Source: Streptomyces hyderabadensis (GTDB taxonomy: Bacteria > Actinomycetota > Actinomycetes > Streptomycetales > Streptomycetaceae). From it: DNA of 64,000 bases. Of this stretch, positions 39,201-48,527 are shown piece after piece. A program made the translations under genes and the position numbers. Below the pieces are notes generated by a model that was not told the origin of the DNA, did not search any database, and was given only the letters and a program-made list of their open reading frames with translations. Numbering within the stretch: the first letter of the stretch is position 1; every line of letters begins with the position of its first letter. The DNA is taken from contig NZ_JAIOJZ010000004.1 of NCBI RefSeq assembly GCF_020404845.1, forward strand, positions 124,001 through 188,000, given 5' to 3'.

Positions 39201-40084
39201 CCGAGGACCAGGCCCGGTACAACGTCTACAACTCGCTGCTCTCCGAGTACGCGGTGATGGGCTTCGAGTACGGCTACTCGCTGGCCCGCCCGGACGCGCT
39301 GGTGATGTGGGAAGCGCAGTTCGGCGACTTCGTCAACGGCGCGCAGACGGTCGTGGACGAGTTCATCTCCTCGGCCGAGCAGAAGTGGAACCAGACCTCC
39401 GGCGTCACCCTGCTCCTGCCGCACGGCTACGAGGGCCAGGGACCGGACCACTCCTCGGCCCGCCCCGAGCGCTTCCTGCAGCTGTGCGCGCAGAACAACA
39501 TGACGGTCGCGATGCCGACCCTGCCGTCGAACTACTTCCACCTCCTGCGGTGGCAGGTGCACAACCCGCACCACAAGCCGCTGGTGGTCTTCACCCCGAA
39601 GTCGATGCTGCGCCTGAAGGCGGCGGCCTCGAAGGCGGAGGAGTTCACGACGGGCCAGTTCCGCCCGGTCATCGGCGACGACTCGGTCGACCCGGCCGCC
39701 GTCAAGAAGGTCGTCTTCACGGCCGGCAAGGTCTACTACGACCTGGACGCCGAGCGGAAGAAGCGCGGTCTGACGGACACGGCGATCATCCGCATCGAGC
39801 GCCTGTACCCGCTGCCGGGTGCCGAGCTGCAGGCGGAGATCGCCAAGTACCCGAACGCCGAGAAGTACCTGTGGGCCCAGGAGGAGCCGGCGAACCAGGG
39901 TGCCTGGCCGTTCATCGCGCTCAACCTGATCGACCACCTGGACCTGGCGGTCGGCGCCGACGTCCCGCACGGCGAGCGCCTGCGCCGCATCTCGCGGCCG
40001 CACAGCTCGTCCCCGGCCGTCGGTTCCGCCAAGCGCCACCAGGCCGAGCAGGAGCAGCTGGTGCGCGAGGTCTTCGAGGCCTGA
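36260..40084 (+). CDS. kgd: Multifunctional 2-oxoglutarate decarboxylase/dehydrogenase E1-E2 (Kgd/OdhA type)
   Basis: A 1274-residue fused enzyme typical of actinobacteria. It has an E1-type N-terminal segment ([19 protein letters not shown]), an Ala/Pro/Lys linker (about residues 55-155), an E2 succinyltransferase core with [10 protein letters not shown] (His369), then a thiamine-diphosphate E1 ([14 protein letters not shown] and the HNESDNP loop) and transketolase C-domain. It converts 2-oxoglutarate to succinyl-CoA with lipoamide dehydrogenase and the pyruvate E2. No lipoyl domain is present, as expected. The GTG start gives the family N-terminus MSPQSPSN. The gene is complete. Confidence 0.96.
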   Translation: MSPQSPSNSSISTETDQAGTAGKNPAAAFGANEWLVDEIYQQYLQDPNSVDRAWWDFFADYKPGAAAQPASGAVTTDSGSTPQAAPAAPAQASAPAQPKAAAPAPAKPAAQPAAAAPAAPAAKPAAAPAPAKPAAKPQAKAAAPAKDADAAPEGPELVTLRGPAAAVAKNMNASLELPTATSVRAVPVKLLFDNRIVINNHLKRARGGKISFTHLIGYAMVQAIKAMPSMNHSFGEKDGKPTLVKPAHINLGLAIDLVKPNGDRQLVVAAIKKAETLNFFEFWQAYEDIVRRARDNKLTMDDFTGVTVSLTNPGGLGTVHSVPRLMPGQSVILGVGSMDYPAEFQGTSQDTLNKLGISKVMTLTSTYDHRVIQGAASGEFLRQVANLLLGENGFYDEIFKALRIPYEPVRWLKDIDASHDDDVTKAARVFELIHSYRVRGHVMADTDPLEYQQRKHPDLDITEHGLTLWDLEREFAVGGFAGKSLMKLRDILGVLRDSYCRTTGVEFMHIQDPKQRKWIQDRIERSHTKPEREEQLRILRRLNAAEAFETFLQTKYVGQKRFSLEGGESVIPLLDAVIDSAAESRLDEVVIGMAHRGRLNVLANVVGKSYAQIFREFEGNLDPKSMHGSGDVKYHLGAEGTFTGLDGEQIKVSLVANPSHLEAVDPVLEGVSRAKQDIINKGGTDFTVLPVAIHGDAAFAGQGVVAETLNMSQLRGYRTGGTVHVVINNQVGFTAAPESSRSSMYATDVARMIEAPIFHVNGDDPEAVVRVARLAFEFRQAFNKDVVIDLICYRRRGHNESDNPAFTQPLMYDLIDKKRSVRKLYTESLIGRGDITLEEAEQALQDYQGQLEKVFTEVREAVSQPSAAEPSDPQAEFPVAVNTAVSAETVKRIAESQVNIPDHVTIHPRLLPQLQRRAAMVEDGTIDWGMGETLAVGSLLLEGVPVRLTGQDSQRGTFGQRHAVVIDRETGDEFTPLLYLSEDQARYNVYNSLLSEYAVMGFEYGYSLARPDALVMWEAQFGDFVNGAQTVVDEFISSAEQKWNQTSGVTLLLPHGYEGQGPDHSSARPERFLQLCAQNNMTVAMPTLPSNYFHLLRWQVHNPHHKPLVVFTPKSMLRLKAAASKAEEFTTGQFRPVIGDDSVDPAAVKKVVFTAGKVYYDLDAERKKRGLTDTAIIRIERLYPLPGAELQAEIAKYPNAEKYLWAQEEPANQGAWPFIALNLIDHLDLAVGADVPHGERLRRISRPHSSSPAVGSAKRHQAEQEQLVREVFEA

Positions 40085-40119
40085 GCCACTGACGCCGCCC
40101 ACGGCCGCCGCGCCGTGCG

Positions 40120-40153
40120 GGGCCCGGTTCCGGAACACTCCGGGGCCGGGCCC
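40120..40153. terminator. Bidirectional hairpin between kgd and fxsT1
   Basis: GGGCCCGGTTCCGGA pairs with TCCGGGGCCGGGCCC (15 pairs including two G-U) across a 4-nt loop. It sits in the gap of convergent genes and marks the end of the minus-strand island. Confidence 0.75.
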
Positions 40154-40182
40154 TTCGGCGTTGCGGCGCCCGCGGGTGCCGG

Positions 40183-43100
40183 TCAGGTCCGCTGGGGTTC
40201 GAAGTCCCAGAACGGGCGCTGCCGGGCGCGGGCCGAGAGGGTGCGCGGGTGCCGGGGGCCGAGCACGGCGGCCAGTCCCTCCAAGGCCCGCCGCTCGACC
40301 GCGTCGGCCTGCTCGCGCGGCCCGTACCCGCGCAGTCCGGCCGCGAGGGCCACGTCCGCGGACAGCGTGAAGGGATGGGCGGGACCGAGGACCCGCGCCG
40401 CCGTGCCGGCCGTGTCCCGGCTCAGGGTGAGGGCCCGGTCCGTGTCTCCGGCGTCCCCGTGCAGCATCGCCGCGTTGAGCGCGCAGCCCAGCGTCCAGGG
40501 GTGGTCGGGACCGACGGCGTCGGTCATGTCGGCCAGCGCGGCGTCGGCGAGGGCCGGGGCGCCCTCCCCCTCGCCCGCCCGGTGCAGCAGCAGGGCGTGG
40601 TTGGCGCGGGCGCCCGCGGCGTAGGGGTGGCCGGCGGTGAGCGTCTCCTCGTAGCGGCCGACGACGCGCTCGCTCAGCGCACGGGCCAGGCCGAGGTCGC
40701 CGTGCTCCCGGGCGAGGCAGCTCCGGCTCGCCAGGAGCATCAGCACCAGCGGGTCGCTGTCGCCGAGCACCCGCTCCGCCAGCTCCAGTGCCTGGCCGGC
40801 GTGGTGCGCCGCCTCGTCGGTGTCGCCCACGGCGTAGCGGCACAGGGCGAGGTTGTGCGCGGCGAGCAGGGTCTGCCTGCTGTGGGCGCCCAGCGCCGCG
40901 CGGGCCTTCCGCCAGTTGGCGTCCTGCCGCGACACGGCCTCCTCGTGGCGGCCGAGCAGCCTGAGGTCGACCGCGCAGGTGGTCTCCGAACCCAGCGTCC
41001 ACGGGTGCCGGTCGCCCAGCACCCGGCGGCGATCCCGCAGGGTGGGCAGGTCGACGTCCAGGGCGTCCTGGTAGCGGCCCAGCAGCCGCAGCGAGACGCC
41101 CACGTTGTTCCGTGCGTTCAGGGTGCGGGTGTCCTGGTCGCCGAGGAGTTCGCGGTACGCGCCGTGCACCCGCCGGGAGATCTCCAGCGCCTCCGCGTAG
41201 TGCCCGAGGCCGCGCAGGTCCGCGGCCAGTCCGCCGAGCGCCCGCAGCAGGACGGGGTCGCGCTCCCCGCGCTGCTCGCTCAGCTGCCGGACGGCCGCCC
41301 GTTCGATCTCCATCGTCCGGTGGAAGTCGCCGGCCGCGCGCAGCAGGTTGGCGTAGTGGTGGGTCAGCTCCCAGACGAGGGGGTGCTGGTCGCCGAGGAG
41401 CGCCCGCCAGATCCGGGTGGCGTGGCCGCCGAGCCGGACGCCCGCCCCGTACTCGCCCGACAGGTACAGGTAGCGCAGGCAGTCCAGGACCAGCGTCTGC
41501 ACGGCCTCGTCGGTGGTGGCGAGGACGTCGGCGTACTTGAGGTGCGGCACGATCTCGGCATATCTGGGCCACTGTTCGGGGGCCGAGGGCCGGCCGCGGT
41601 CCGCCGCCGCCAGCGCCCGCCGTACGACGTCGACGAGGTCGCGCCGGACCTCTTCCGGCATCGCCTTGTGCGCCATCTGGTGGACGGCCCGGTGCACGTA
41701 CAGGCTCTCGCGCTCCGGCTGCTCCGGGTCCGGCTCCACCCGGACGACCGAGTGCCGCCGCAGGTGGCCGACGGCCCGCTCCCACCGCCGGGGGTCGGTC
41801 AGCAGTCCGGCCACGGAGCCGGGCAGGCCGTCGGGCGGCATGCTCCGCAGCAGGTGGACCGGGACCAGGCCGGGGGCGAAGAAGGTGCACAGCCGGAGCA
41901 GGACGACGGACTCCGGGGCCCTCTCGCGCAGCTCGGCCAGCAGGATCGACCAGGCCGTCCCGAAGGCCGGCGGGAAGTCCTCCGCCGCGCTCCGCGCGTC
42001 GCCCTCGGTGCCGTCGCCGTCCGCCAGCAGGGCCAGGTACTCGTCCACCGAGCGGTCCGAGTCGTTCAGCCAGCCCACCGTCTGGGCGAGCAGCAGCGGC
42101 AGGTCGCCCAGGGCCTCGGCGAGCCGGCCGGCCTCGGCCCGGGTCGGGCCGTGCGCGCGGCTGCGGATGAAGGCGATCGACTCGTCACGGCTGTACACGG
42201 GCACTTCCAGCAGCCCGCTGCCGTGGCCGCCCCACTCCGGGTTCCGCGAGGTGACCAGGACATGCCCCGGGCCCGTGGGCACCAGGCTCTCGATCTCTCC
42301 GGGCTCGTCGGCACCGTCCAGGACCAGCAGCCACCGGGAGTACGGCTCGCCGCGGCCGAGCGCGTCCCGCACCGCGCGCAGCCGTTCCCCGTACTCCTGG
42401 CCGGTCCTGAGGCCCAGCCGGGGGGCGAGTTCGGCCAGCTGGCGGCGGCAGCCGGCCCGGTCCCGCGCGTCGACCCACCACACCACGTCGTACTCGGGGC
42501 CGAGCCGGTGCGCGTACTCGGCGGCGAGCTGTGTCTTGCCCACCCCGGACATGCCGTGCAGCGTCAGCGTCCCCGGGCCCGGACCGCCGAGCAGGTCGTG
42601 CACCTCGTCCAGCAGGGCCTCGCGGCCGGTGAACCGGGTGTTGCGGCGCGGTACGGCGCCCCACACCTGGGGTGTGTCCGCCGGGAACCGCGGCCCGGTC
42701 CGGGCCCGCTCCGGGTCCTCGGCCAGCGGCTCGGACGGCAGGCCGAGCCGGTCCAGCAGGCGCCGCTCGGCCTCCTCGGCCCGCAGGCCGTGCAGGGCGG
42801 CGGGCGCCAGCAGGGAGGCCTCCGCGGGGAGCGGGTCCCCGGTGACCGACACGGCCGCGAACCGGTCCGGGTCGGGGGCGACGACCTCGCGCAGGGCGGC
42901 GTTCCACTGCTCGGGCGGATGGGTGCCGTGGCCGAAGTAGGGGGTGTTCAGGACGAGCAGGGCGCGCCCGGGCGCGAGGGTCAGGTCGCGCAGCAGGGCC
43001 GCCGGGGGCACCTCCGCCGCAGAGCCCCGGCGCAGCGGCGCCACCCGCACCCCGCGCCGCTCCAGCCGGTCCCCGATCCAGGCCGCCCAGGCCCGGTCGA

Positions 43101-43629
43101 GACCGGCGAAGCTGATCGTGACCGTCTGCCGGTCCGGGTCGGGGCGCACGGTGGCCGGGGGCCGGTGCGGCAGGGGCGTGCGCGGGACGGACGGCGGCGT
43201 GGGTCCGCCCGGGGCCGGTCCCGCCGTGTCGGCGCCGGCCGTGCGTATCTCGCTGCTCAGCTCCGCCGTGCGGACCGGTACGCCCCACTGGTTGCTGACG
43301 GTCAGCCACAGCGCGGCGGGGCCGGGGTCGGTGCCCGCGGAGACCCGGAACCGCGCGGGACCGTAGGTGCCGCCGAAGCGGTGCAGGACGACGTTCGGTT
43401 CGCCCAGGGCGGCGCAGTCGAAGTGCGGGGTGCCGTCCAGGGTGACGGTGAAGGTGAACTCCTCCTCGGGGTAGGGCCACTGGGCCGGTGTGCCGTCCGG
43501 GGCGGGCAGGGGGCCGCGCAGATCGACGGTGACGAGGTAGTCGCCCCCGGCCTCCGCCTGCCGGGGCCATGCGACGACGGGCTCGATCAGCAGCGGCGGT
43601 TGCCCGGACGGCTGTCCGGCGGCGCTCAC
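40183..43629 (-). CDS. fxsT: FxSxx-COOH system protein FxsT1: TIR-like / NB-ARC ATPase / TPR
   Basis: A 1148-residue STAND-type protein. An extra beta-rich domain (residues about 12-130) opens it. A TIR-like domain follows (about 166-300; TVTISFAGLDRAWAAWIGDR). The NB-ARC ATPase (about 330-600) has Walker A GMSGVGKT (359-366), Walker B LLVLDGADE and LVTSRNPEW. TPR repeats (about 690-1130) are of the type H-P-x-T/W-L with about 42-residue spacing. The C-terminus is RPFWDFEPQRT. At the TIR position where FxsT2 has Glu before Trp, this one has Gln241. STAND proteins switch on by ATP-driven oligomerisation. The start GTG overlaps the CHAT stop (GTGA). Confidence 0.85.
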   Translation of the reverse strand: MSAAGQPSGQPPLLIEPVVAWPRQAEAGGDYLVTVDLRGPLPAPDGTPAQWPYPEEEFTFTVTLDGTPHFDCAALGEPNVVLHRFGGTYGPARFRVSAGTDPGPAALWLTVSNQWGVPVRTAELSSEIRTAGADTAGPAPGGPTPPSVPRTPLPHRPPATVRPDPDRQTVTISFAGLDRAWAAWIGDRLERRGVRVAPLRRGSAAEVPPAALLRDLTLAPGRALLVLNTPYFGHGTHPPEQWNAALREVVAPDPDRFAAVSVTGDPLPAEASLLAPAALHGLRAEEAERRLLDRLGLPSEPLAEDPERARTGPRFPADTPQVWGAVPRRNTRFTGREALLDEVHDLLGGPGPGTLTLHGMSGVGKTQLAAEYAHRLGPEYDVVWWVDARDRAGCRRQLAELAPRLGLRTGQEYGERLRAVRDALGRGEPYSRWLLVLDGADEPGEIESLVPTGPGHVLVTSRNPEWGGHGSGLLEVPVYSRDESIAFIRSRAHGPTRAEAGRLAEALGDLPLLLAQTVGWLNDSDRSVDEYLALLADGDGTEGDARSAAEDFPPAFGTAWSILLAELRERAPESVVLLRLCTFFAPGLVPVHLLRSMPPDGLPGSVAGLLTDPRRWERAVGHLRRHSVVRVEPDPEQPERESLYVHRAVHQMAHKAMPEEVRRDLVDVVRRALAAADRGRPSAPEQWPRYAEIVPHLKYADVLATTDEAVQTLVLDCLRYLYLSGEYGAGVRLGGHATRIWRALLGDQHPLVWELTHHYANLLRAAGDFHRTMEIERAAVRQLSEQRGERDPVLLRALGGLAADLRGLGHYAEALEISRRVHGAYRELLGDQDTRTLNARNNVGVSLRLLGRYQDALDVDLPTLRDRRRVLGDRHPWTLGSETTCAVDLRLLGRHEEAVSRQDANWRKARAALGAHSRQTLLAAHNLALCRYAVGDTDEAAHHAGQALELAERVLGDSDPLVLMLLASRSCLAREHGDLGLARALSERVVGRYEETLTAGHPYAAGARANHALLLHRAGEGEGAPALADAALADMTDAVGPDHPWTLGCALNAAMLHGDAGDTDRALTLSRDTAGTAARVLGPAHPFTLSADVALAAGLRGYGPREQADAVERRALEGLAAVLGPRHPRTLSARARQRPFWDFEPQRT

Positions 43630-44948
43630 CGGCCGCCTCCCCCCTCGGTGCCGAGCGCGTCCACCGCGGTGAGCCGCAGCGCCGTCCTCGGATGCCCGTA
43701 GTAGTGGAACATGAACGCGTACAGGAGCCGCAGGACCCGTTTCTGGCCCACGACGTCGACCTGTCCGTCATCGTTGCGGACCCTCGGCATCCTGGCCAGG
43801 GACCCGAACTCCTCCAGCGCCCGCACCCGGAAGGCCCGCAGCGTCCGCACCACCGGGTGGCGCGGGTGCTCGGCGACCTCGCGCACCAGGCGCCGCGCCA
43901 TCGCCCGGGCCTCCAGGTCACCGACCTTCCCGGAGCTGACGATGCAGCCGCCCGCGCCCTTGCGCAGGAACAGCTCCGCGAACCCGCGCAACGCCTCCTC
44001 CCCCTGGGCCCGGTTGTCGACGAACCGGCCGGAGTCGCAGGCGTTGAGGCAGACCAGCGAGGCGTCCCGGCGCAGCGCCGACATCGGCTCGCCGTTCAGT
44101 TCGGCCCAGGTGCGGTCGCCGAGCGTGAGGCCCGGCACGGTGTCGCCGTAGGTGCCGTGGCAGCCCAGGTAGACCAGTCCGGTGCGGTCGTCCTGGGTGT
44201 CGAGGTCGCTGAGGAAGGGGGTCATGCTCCGGTGCAGCCGGTGCGCGTACGAGGTGAAGAGGCGGCCGTCGTCCGCCATGTCCTGGTGGAGGTAGCCGAG
44301 CACCCGGCCGTGGCAGTCGCCGGTCTCGGCGGGCAGGCCGCCCTGGCTCAGATCGCGCACGGTGGTCCAGCGGGCGACGGCGATCAACGCGCCCAGCGGG
44401 CCGCCCGCCAGGCCCAGACCGGCGTCCCCGGGGAGCAGGAGCAGCTCCCAGGGCAGGTCGTACCCGGTGTCGTCCCACACGACCAGGTGCAGGTCGTCGC
44501 CGTGCCGGGCGCGGATCCGGTTGATCCAGCGGGCGAGTTCGTGCTGGTTCTCCGACCACAGGAGAATGCCCCGCAGCACCTCCGAGGGGTAGTGCGCCTC
44601 GCCGTCCTGCCGGAGCCGGGCGAGGCTGACGGCGGGAGCGGGGCGGCGGGTGGGTCCGGCCGCGCAGTTCACCGACAGGTCTCCGCACCAGCCCTGCAGC
44701 CGGTAGCCCGGCAGTCCGTCGGCCCCGTCGGCGCGCAGGACGCGCAGCACGGCGAAGCCGTCCTCCAGGCGGTCGCCGGGCCGGCCGTCGGTGCCGCCGA
44801 GCCCGGCGGGCGGCTCCTGCGCCCGGCGCAGGTTCAGCACCGAGGCGGCGGGACGGCGGGTCACGGCCTTCAGTCCCGGCAGGGCCGCACGGAGCGCGGC
44901 GGTGCCGTTGCCGGGGAGTCCGCGGGACCCGCGGCGCGGCTCACCCAC
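43626..44948 (-). CDS. CHAT-domain (caspase-like) protease
   Basis: A 440-residue protein with a C-terminal CHAT protease. Catalytic His264 in YLGCHGTYGD and Cys304 in CLNACDSGRF are in the expected order; the PWELLLLPG motif before them is a CHAT hallmark. The N-terminal 125 residues hold no named domain. CHAT proteases are effectors that become active through partner proteins in conflict systems. The start is the GTG with GGAGG six bases upstream; this ribosome-binding site lies in the duplicated segment that ends the vWA gene. It overlaps the downstream FxsT1 by 4 bp. Confidence 0.85.
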   Translation of the reverse strand: MGEPRRGSRGLPGNGTAALRAALPGLKAVTRRPAASVLNLRRAQEPPAGLGGTDGRPGDRLEDGFAVLRVLRADGADGLPGYRLQGWCGDLSVNCAAGPTRRPAPAVSLARLRQDGEAHYPSEVLRGILLWSENQHELARWINRIRARHGDDLHLVVWDDTGYDLPWELLLLPGDAGLGLAGGPLGALIAVARWTTVRDLSQGGLPAETGDCHGRVLGYLHQDMADDGRLFTSYAHRLHRSMTPFLSDLDTQDDRTGLVYLGCHGTYGDTVPGLTLGDRTWAELNGEPMSALRRDASLVCLNACDSGRFVDNRAQGEEALRGFAELFLRKGAGGCIVSSGKVGDLEARAMARRLVREVAEHPRHPVVRTLRAFRVRALEEFGSLARMPRVRNDDGQVDVVGQKRVLRLLYAFMFHYYGHPRTALRLTAVDALGTEGGGGR

Positions 44949-45123
44949 CGGCGGCCTCCGCCCCGGACCCGTTGCGACCGTCGACGACGATCGCCCCCAG
45001 CCGGTCGGCCAGGACGTACGGCAGGTCACCGTACGGTTCCCGGCCCGGCTCCGCGACCGCCCCACGCAACCGCGGCGATGCCACTACCGGGACCCCGCGA
45101 GCCACGCGCCGCCACTCACCCAC
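44941..45123 (-). pseudogene. 60-codon orphan copy of the vWA protein C-terminus
   Basis: A short open frame, GTG start to TGA, whose last 40 codons repeat the C-terminal end of the preceding vWA-like protein (GREPYGDLPYVLADRLGAIV is identical in both). DNA of the two copies is about 89% identical over about 135 bp by eye. The start overlaps the vWA stop and has GGAGG upstream, so it could be translated. It is best read as the remnant of a tandem duplication; a working small protein is possible but unproven. Confidence 0.6.
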
Positions 45124-45250
45124 CGGCCACCTCCGCCCCGGACCCGCGGCCGCCGTCGACGACGATCGCCCCCAGCCGGTCGGCGAGGACGTACGGCAGG
45201 TCGCCGTACGGTTCCCGGCCCGGGTCGACGACCGCCACGTGCAGCCGCGT
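44941..45250 (-). repeat. 175-bp-period diverged tandem duplication
   Basis: Segment 44941-45075 recurs at 45116-45250 with about 15 mismatches and no gap. Each copy carries the vWA 3' end, its stop codon, and the ribosome-binding site and GTG of the next frame. Confidence 0.85.
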
Positions 45251-47077
45251 CCGGTCCATGGCCCCGATCCGGGCGGCCGCCGCCACCGCGTCCTCGACCC
45301 CGGTGGCGGCCACCTCGCCCGCGGGCCGCCCGGTGTGGCTGACCCGCAGCGGGACGTTGCCGCGGCCGTCGGTCACCACCACCAGCCACGCCTCGGCCGG
45401 CCCGGTGCCCTGCCGGCGGAACAGCCGGCGCAGCGCCTGCGCCGCGAGTTCGACACCGTGGGCGAGCGGCGTCGCCCGCCCGGCCCGGCGGTGCAGCGCG
45501 GCCGGCACCCGGGGGTCCAGGACGCCGCGGGCGGTGAAGGAACCCGCCCGCAGTTCGTCGGCCGCGTCCGCCGCGCCGACCTCGATCACCTGCACCGCGG
45601 CCCGGCTCGTGTACGCCCACTGCAGGAAGGGGGCGAGGACCTCCGGCCAGGGTCCGGCCCCGGCCCGGCAGGTGTGGTCCAGGAGCAGTACCAGGACCCG
45701 CTCGGGGGCGGCGGCGCGCACATTGCTGTGCAGGTCGACCGGCGAGACGGTGAACCGCTCGGTGCGCCGGGCGCGTTGGTGCACGGCGGCCTCGCGCACC
45801 GAGCGGACGTGGGCGATGTCCCGCAGATCCGTGGCGCGGCGGGTGCCGATCACGGTGCCCCGGGTGGAGCCGGGCCCGGTGGTGCGCCGCCGGGGACCGC
45901 TCAGCGGCACGGCGTCCCGCACCGCGGCCGGTTCGTCCTCCGGGTACGGGTTTCCCACGGCCGGGGAGGGCGCGGCGCCGGGTGCGGTGCCGATTCCCTC
46001 GGCGGGCCCGGTGTCCAGCAGTCCCCGGCCGCCGTCACGGGCCCGGGGCCGGCTGTCCGCGCCGGCGCCGCGGCGTTCCGGGAGGGTGCCGGGCGGGCCT
46101 GTCGGCCCCGGCGCCGGATCGAGTGGTTCGGGGTGGCCCTCCGGGCGGTCCGGCGCGCTCTCGGGCACGGCCACGCCGATCAGCCGGGCCGCGGCGTCGC
46201 TGTGCTCGGCCGAGGCCGACGGGCGGCCGTCCAGCGCCGCGAGGGTACGGGCCAGCCGCAGGAGGGCCAGCTCCCGGCGGACCCCGGTGCCGGGCCCGAG
46301 CAGCTCCTGCGCCCGGGCGATCGCCGCGTCGCCGACGGGCACCGGCCGGACGCCTCGGCGGGCCGCCGAACGCCAGGCGGCCGGGAGCCCCGCCAACAGT
46401 GCCTGCTCTGCCTCCCCTGCCTGTCCCGCCCCCGGTTCCGCGAGCGCCGCGCCCGGGCCGGGCAGCCGCAGCCCCGCCATCGGCAGCCGCAGGGCGAACC
46501 GGTCCAGCAGGTGTCGGCTCACCCGTCCCGCGTCGGCGCCGCGGCAGACGGCCAGCCAGCGGGCCCGGGGCCGGACCGTCCGGCGCGGTCCGCCGCGTTC
46601 GACGGTCACCAGGTCGGCGCCGAGCAGCTGCACCGCGGCGCGCATCCCGGCGACGCTCAGCCGCGCGAGGTCGGGGACCACGACCAGCGGCGGCGCCCCG
46701 TCGGCGCCGTCCCCCTCGGCCAGCGGACCGGGCTCGGTGACGACGGTGATGCCGTGCTCGCCGCCGCGGATCCTGGTGCGGGTCCACAGGTCCTCGTCCC
46801 GGTCCGCGGCACCGAGCACGAGCGGCGGGCGCGCCGGTTCGTCGGCTCCGGCGAGCACGGCGCCGAACAGCCGGGCGACCGGTTCGACGAGCCGGGGGTC
46901 CAGGTCGAGCAGCAGCACCCCGGAGAGGGCGGGTTCGGCCGCCGCGCACACCAGGGCCAGGCCGAGCCGGTGCGCCGGGTCGCCGTAGGGTGCCGCGCCG
47001 GTGACGGCGGTGCCGTCCCCCGGTGGTGGGTCGGACGACGCGGGCGGGAGGTGCGGGACGTGGGGGACGGCTGCCAT
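45116..47077 (-). CDS. ChlD-like protein: AAA remnant plus vWA domain
   Basis: A 653-residue protein resembling the D subunit of magnesium chelatases. The N-terminal half (HRLGLALVCAAAEPALSGVL and later VVVPDLARLS) looks like a BchI-type AAA fold that has lost Walker A. A Pro-rich linker (about residues 345-425) follows. The C-terminal vWA domain has VLVLLLDHTCRAG in place of a DxSxS MIDAS, and retains VVTDGRGN. It starts 5 bp after the ATPase gene and should form a complex with it. The partnership MoxR/BchI-like ATPase plus vWA protein is the core of several conflict and chaperone systems. The degenerate MIDAS suggests weak or no metal binding. Confidence 0.75.
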   Translation of the reverse strand: MAAVPHVPHLPPASSDPPPGDGTAVTGAAPYGDPAHRLGLALVCAAAEPALSGVLLLDLDPRLVEPVARLFGAVLAGADEPARPPLVLGAADRDEDLWTRTRIRGGEHGITVVTEPGPLAEGDGADGAPPLVVVPDLARLSVAGMRAAVQLLGADLVTVERGGPRRTVRPRARWLAVCRGADAGRVSRHLLDRFALRLPMAGLRLPGPGAALAEPGAGQAGEAEQALLAGLPAAWRSAARRGVRPVPVGDAAIARAQELLGPGTGVRRELALLRLARTLAALDGRPSASAEHSDAAARLIGVAVPESAPDRPEGHPEPLDPAPGPTGPPGTLPERRGAGADSRPRARDGGRGLLDTGPAEGIGTAPGAAPSPAVGNPYPEDEPAAVRDAVPLSGPRRRTTGPGSTRGTVIGTRRATDLRDIAHVRSVREAAVHQRARRTERFTVSPVDLHSNVRAAAPERVLVLLLDHTCRAGAGPWPEVLAPFLQWAYTSRAAVQVIEVGAADAADELRAGSFTARGVLDPRVPAALHRRAGRATPLAHGVELAAQALRRLFRRQGTGPAEAWLVVVTDGRGNVPLRVSHTGRPAGEVAATGVEDAVAAAARIGAMDRTRLHVAVVDPGREPYGDLPYVLADRLGAIVVDGGRGSGAEVAGG

Positions 47078-47082
47078 CTCGG

Positions 47083-48024
47083 TCAGCCCTCGAAGAGGTC
47101 CTGGAGGCGGGCGTCGTCGTCGGGCTCCCAGTCGAAGGTGTCGCCGCGCGCCGCTTCCGGCCGCCGGTGCCGCAGGGCCATCGGCAGGACCCGCCGCAGA
47201 TGCCCGGGGGTCACCCGGTCCGCGCCCTCCAGGGCGGCCAGTGCCCGGGCGGCCAGCACGGCCACGATCTCCCCCCGCTGGCCCACCGCCCCGGTGCGTT
47301 CCGCGGCCCGGGCGCACAGCTCCAGGACGTGGTCGGGGACGTCGACGGCGCCGACCCTGGCCCGGGCGGCCGTCAGCCGGTCCCGGGCGCGCCCGTCCTC
47401 CCGCCGCGCGTCGGACAGCCACGCGGAGTCCTCGCGTCCCAGCTCCTGCTCGAAGTCGAGCACCGTGCGCAGCAGCAGGTGCCGGGCGGTCGCGTCCAGC
47501 GTCTCGGCGGTGACCATCAGGCCAAAGCGGTCGAGCAGTTGGGGGCGCAGGCCGCCCTCCTCGGGGTTCATGGTGCCGACCAGCCCGAACGAAAGGTACT
47601 TGGCGGTGTCCAGCCCCTCGCGCTGCACGGACAGCACACCGGTGGCGGCGACGTCCAGGATGATGTCGACGAGGTGGTCGTCGAGGAGGTTCACCTCGTC
47701 GACGTAGAGCAGCCCCTTGTCCGCCGCGTCCTCCAGCAGTCCGGGCTGCGGCCGGGGCTCGCCGCGGATGAGCGCGTCCAGGTCCCAGCCGCCGACGACG
47801 CGGTCGTCGGTCGCGTTGATGGGCAGGGTGACCGGCAGTTCACCGTGGGCCATCAGGGCGAAGGCCCGGACGAGGGTCGACTTGGCCGTACCGCGCGGAC
47901 CGGCCATGAGCACGCCGCCGATGCGCGGGACGACGTGGTGCAGCTCCAGCGCCAGCTTCAGCTCGTCCTGGGCCACGACACGGGAGTACGGCAGGATGCG
48001 CGGGCCCGGCACCTCCCGGTTCAC
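47083..48024 (-). CDS. Magnesium-chelatase-I-like AAA+ ATPase
   Basis: A 313-residue AAA+ ATPase of the BchI/MoxR class. Walker A is GPRGTAKST; Walker B LLYVDEVNLLDDH; the following VGTMNPEEGGLRPQLLDRFG is almost diagnostic for the chelatase I group; a C-terminal helical bundle follows. No chlorophyll-type pathway is nearby, so a remodelling ATPase that works with the next gene's vWA protein is more likely than a metal chelatase. The GTG start overlaps the Trypco1-like stop (GTGA). Confidence 0.88.
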   Translation of the reverse strand: MNREVPGPRILPYSRVVAQDELKLALELHHVVPRIGGVLMAGPRGTAKSTLVRAFALMAHGELPVTLPINATDDRVVGGWDLDALIRGEPRPQPGLLEDAADKGLLYVDEVNLLDDHLVDIILDVAATGVLSVQREGLDTAKYLSFGLVGTMNPEEGGLRPQLLDRFGLMVTAETLDATARHLLLRTVLDFEQELGREDSAWLSDARREDGRARDRLTAARARVGAVDVPDHVLELCARAAERTGAVGQRGEIVAVLAARALAALEGADRVTPGHLRRVLPMALRHRRPEAARGDTFDWEPDDDARLQDLFEG

Positions 48025-48479
48025 GAACCGGCCCCGTCCGCCGTACCGGCCCCCTGGTCGTCGGGGGCGGGGGCGGGGACCGGGTCCGTGGCCGGAGCCG
48101 TCGCCGGGGCGGTCTGCCAGCGGAGCGTGATCTGGAGCTGGGCCTCGGCCCCGCTCTTGACGAGGGTGGCCACCCCGGCGTCGATCTTGATGGCGAGCTG
48201 CATCTCGATCTCGTCCGGCCGCAGCCCCTCCTGGAGCTCGCCGAAGCGCCGTACGGCCTGGGCGGCGCACCTGCGGGCGAGGTCCAGCCCGTCGGTGTAG
48301 ACGTCCCGCGCCACCCGGACGACCCGCTGTCCGGCGCCGTCCCGGGTCACCTCGCCGCCGAACACGAGGTCGAGCCCGTCGACGGCGGACGCGTCGACCT
48401 GCGCGTCGACCTCGACCGGTATCGGCCCGTCCGCGCCCGCCGGCACGGGCCCCAATAGGATCACCACACGCTCCCCCAC
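48021..48479 (-). CDS. CU044_2847-family (Trypco1-like) protein, copy B
   Basis: A 152-residue protein. The core RPDEIEMQLAIKIDAGVATL and AEAQLQITLRW matches the small beta-rich CU044_2847 family, named Trypco1 because it co-occurs with trypsin-like proteins in conflict systems. A second copy lies at 62280-62750. The C-terminal 30 residues are Pro/Ala-rich. It is the first gene of the second module and is preceded by an inverted repeat. Its likely role is a scaffold or sensor for the linked ATPase and protease. Confidence 0.8.
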   Translation of the reverse strand: MGERVVILLGPVPAGADGPIPVEVDAQVDASAVDGLDLVFGGEVTRDGAGQRVVRVARDVYTDGLDLARRCAAQAVRRFGELQEGLRPDEIEMQLAIKIDAGVATLVKSGAEAQLQITLRWQTAPATAPATDPVPAPAPDDQGAGTADGAGS

Positions 48480-48481
48480 GG

Positions 48482-48512
48482 CTCAACTCGTGTGTGTTAC
48501 AGGTGTGTTGAG
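48482..48512. promoter_or_regulatory. Inverted repeat upstream of module B
   Basis: CTCAAC and GTTGAG flank a 19-bp core that holds two GTGTGTT direct repeats. It lies 3-33 bp before the Trypco1-like start and could be a regulator site. Confidence 0.4.
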
Positions 48513-48527
48513 TGGAACCCTGTTCTT

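Noticed and set aside
36155..41890. Open frame of 1911 codons on the minus strand across kgd and the end of fxsT1
   Set aside because: It is antisense to clear coding sequence, its product is low-complexity, and long antisense frames are expected at this GC content.
47083..48024. Metal chelatase for tetrapyrrole or cobalamin synthesis
   Set aside because: Although the ATPase matches the chelatase I class, there is no large H subunit or cobalamin gene nearby and the context is protease and STAND genes.
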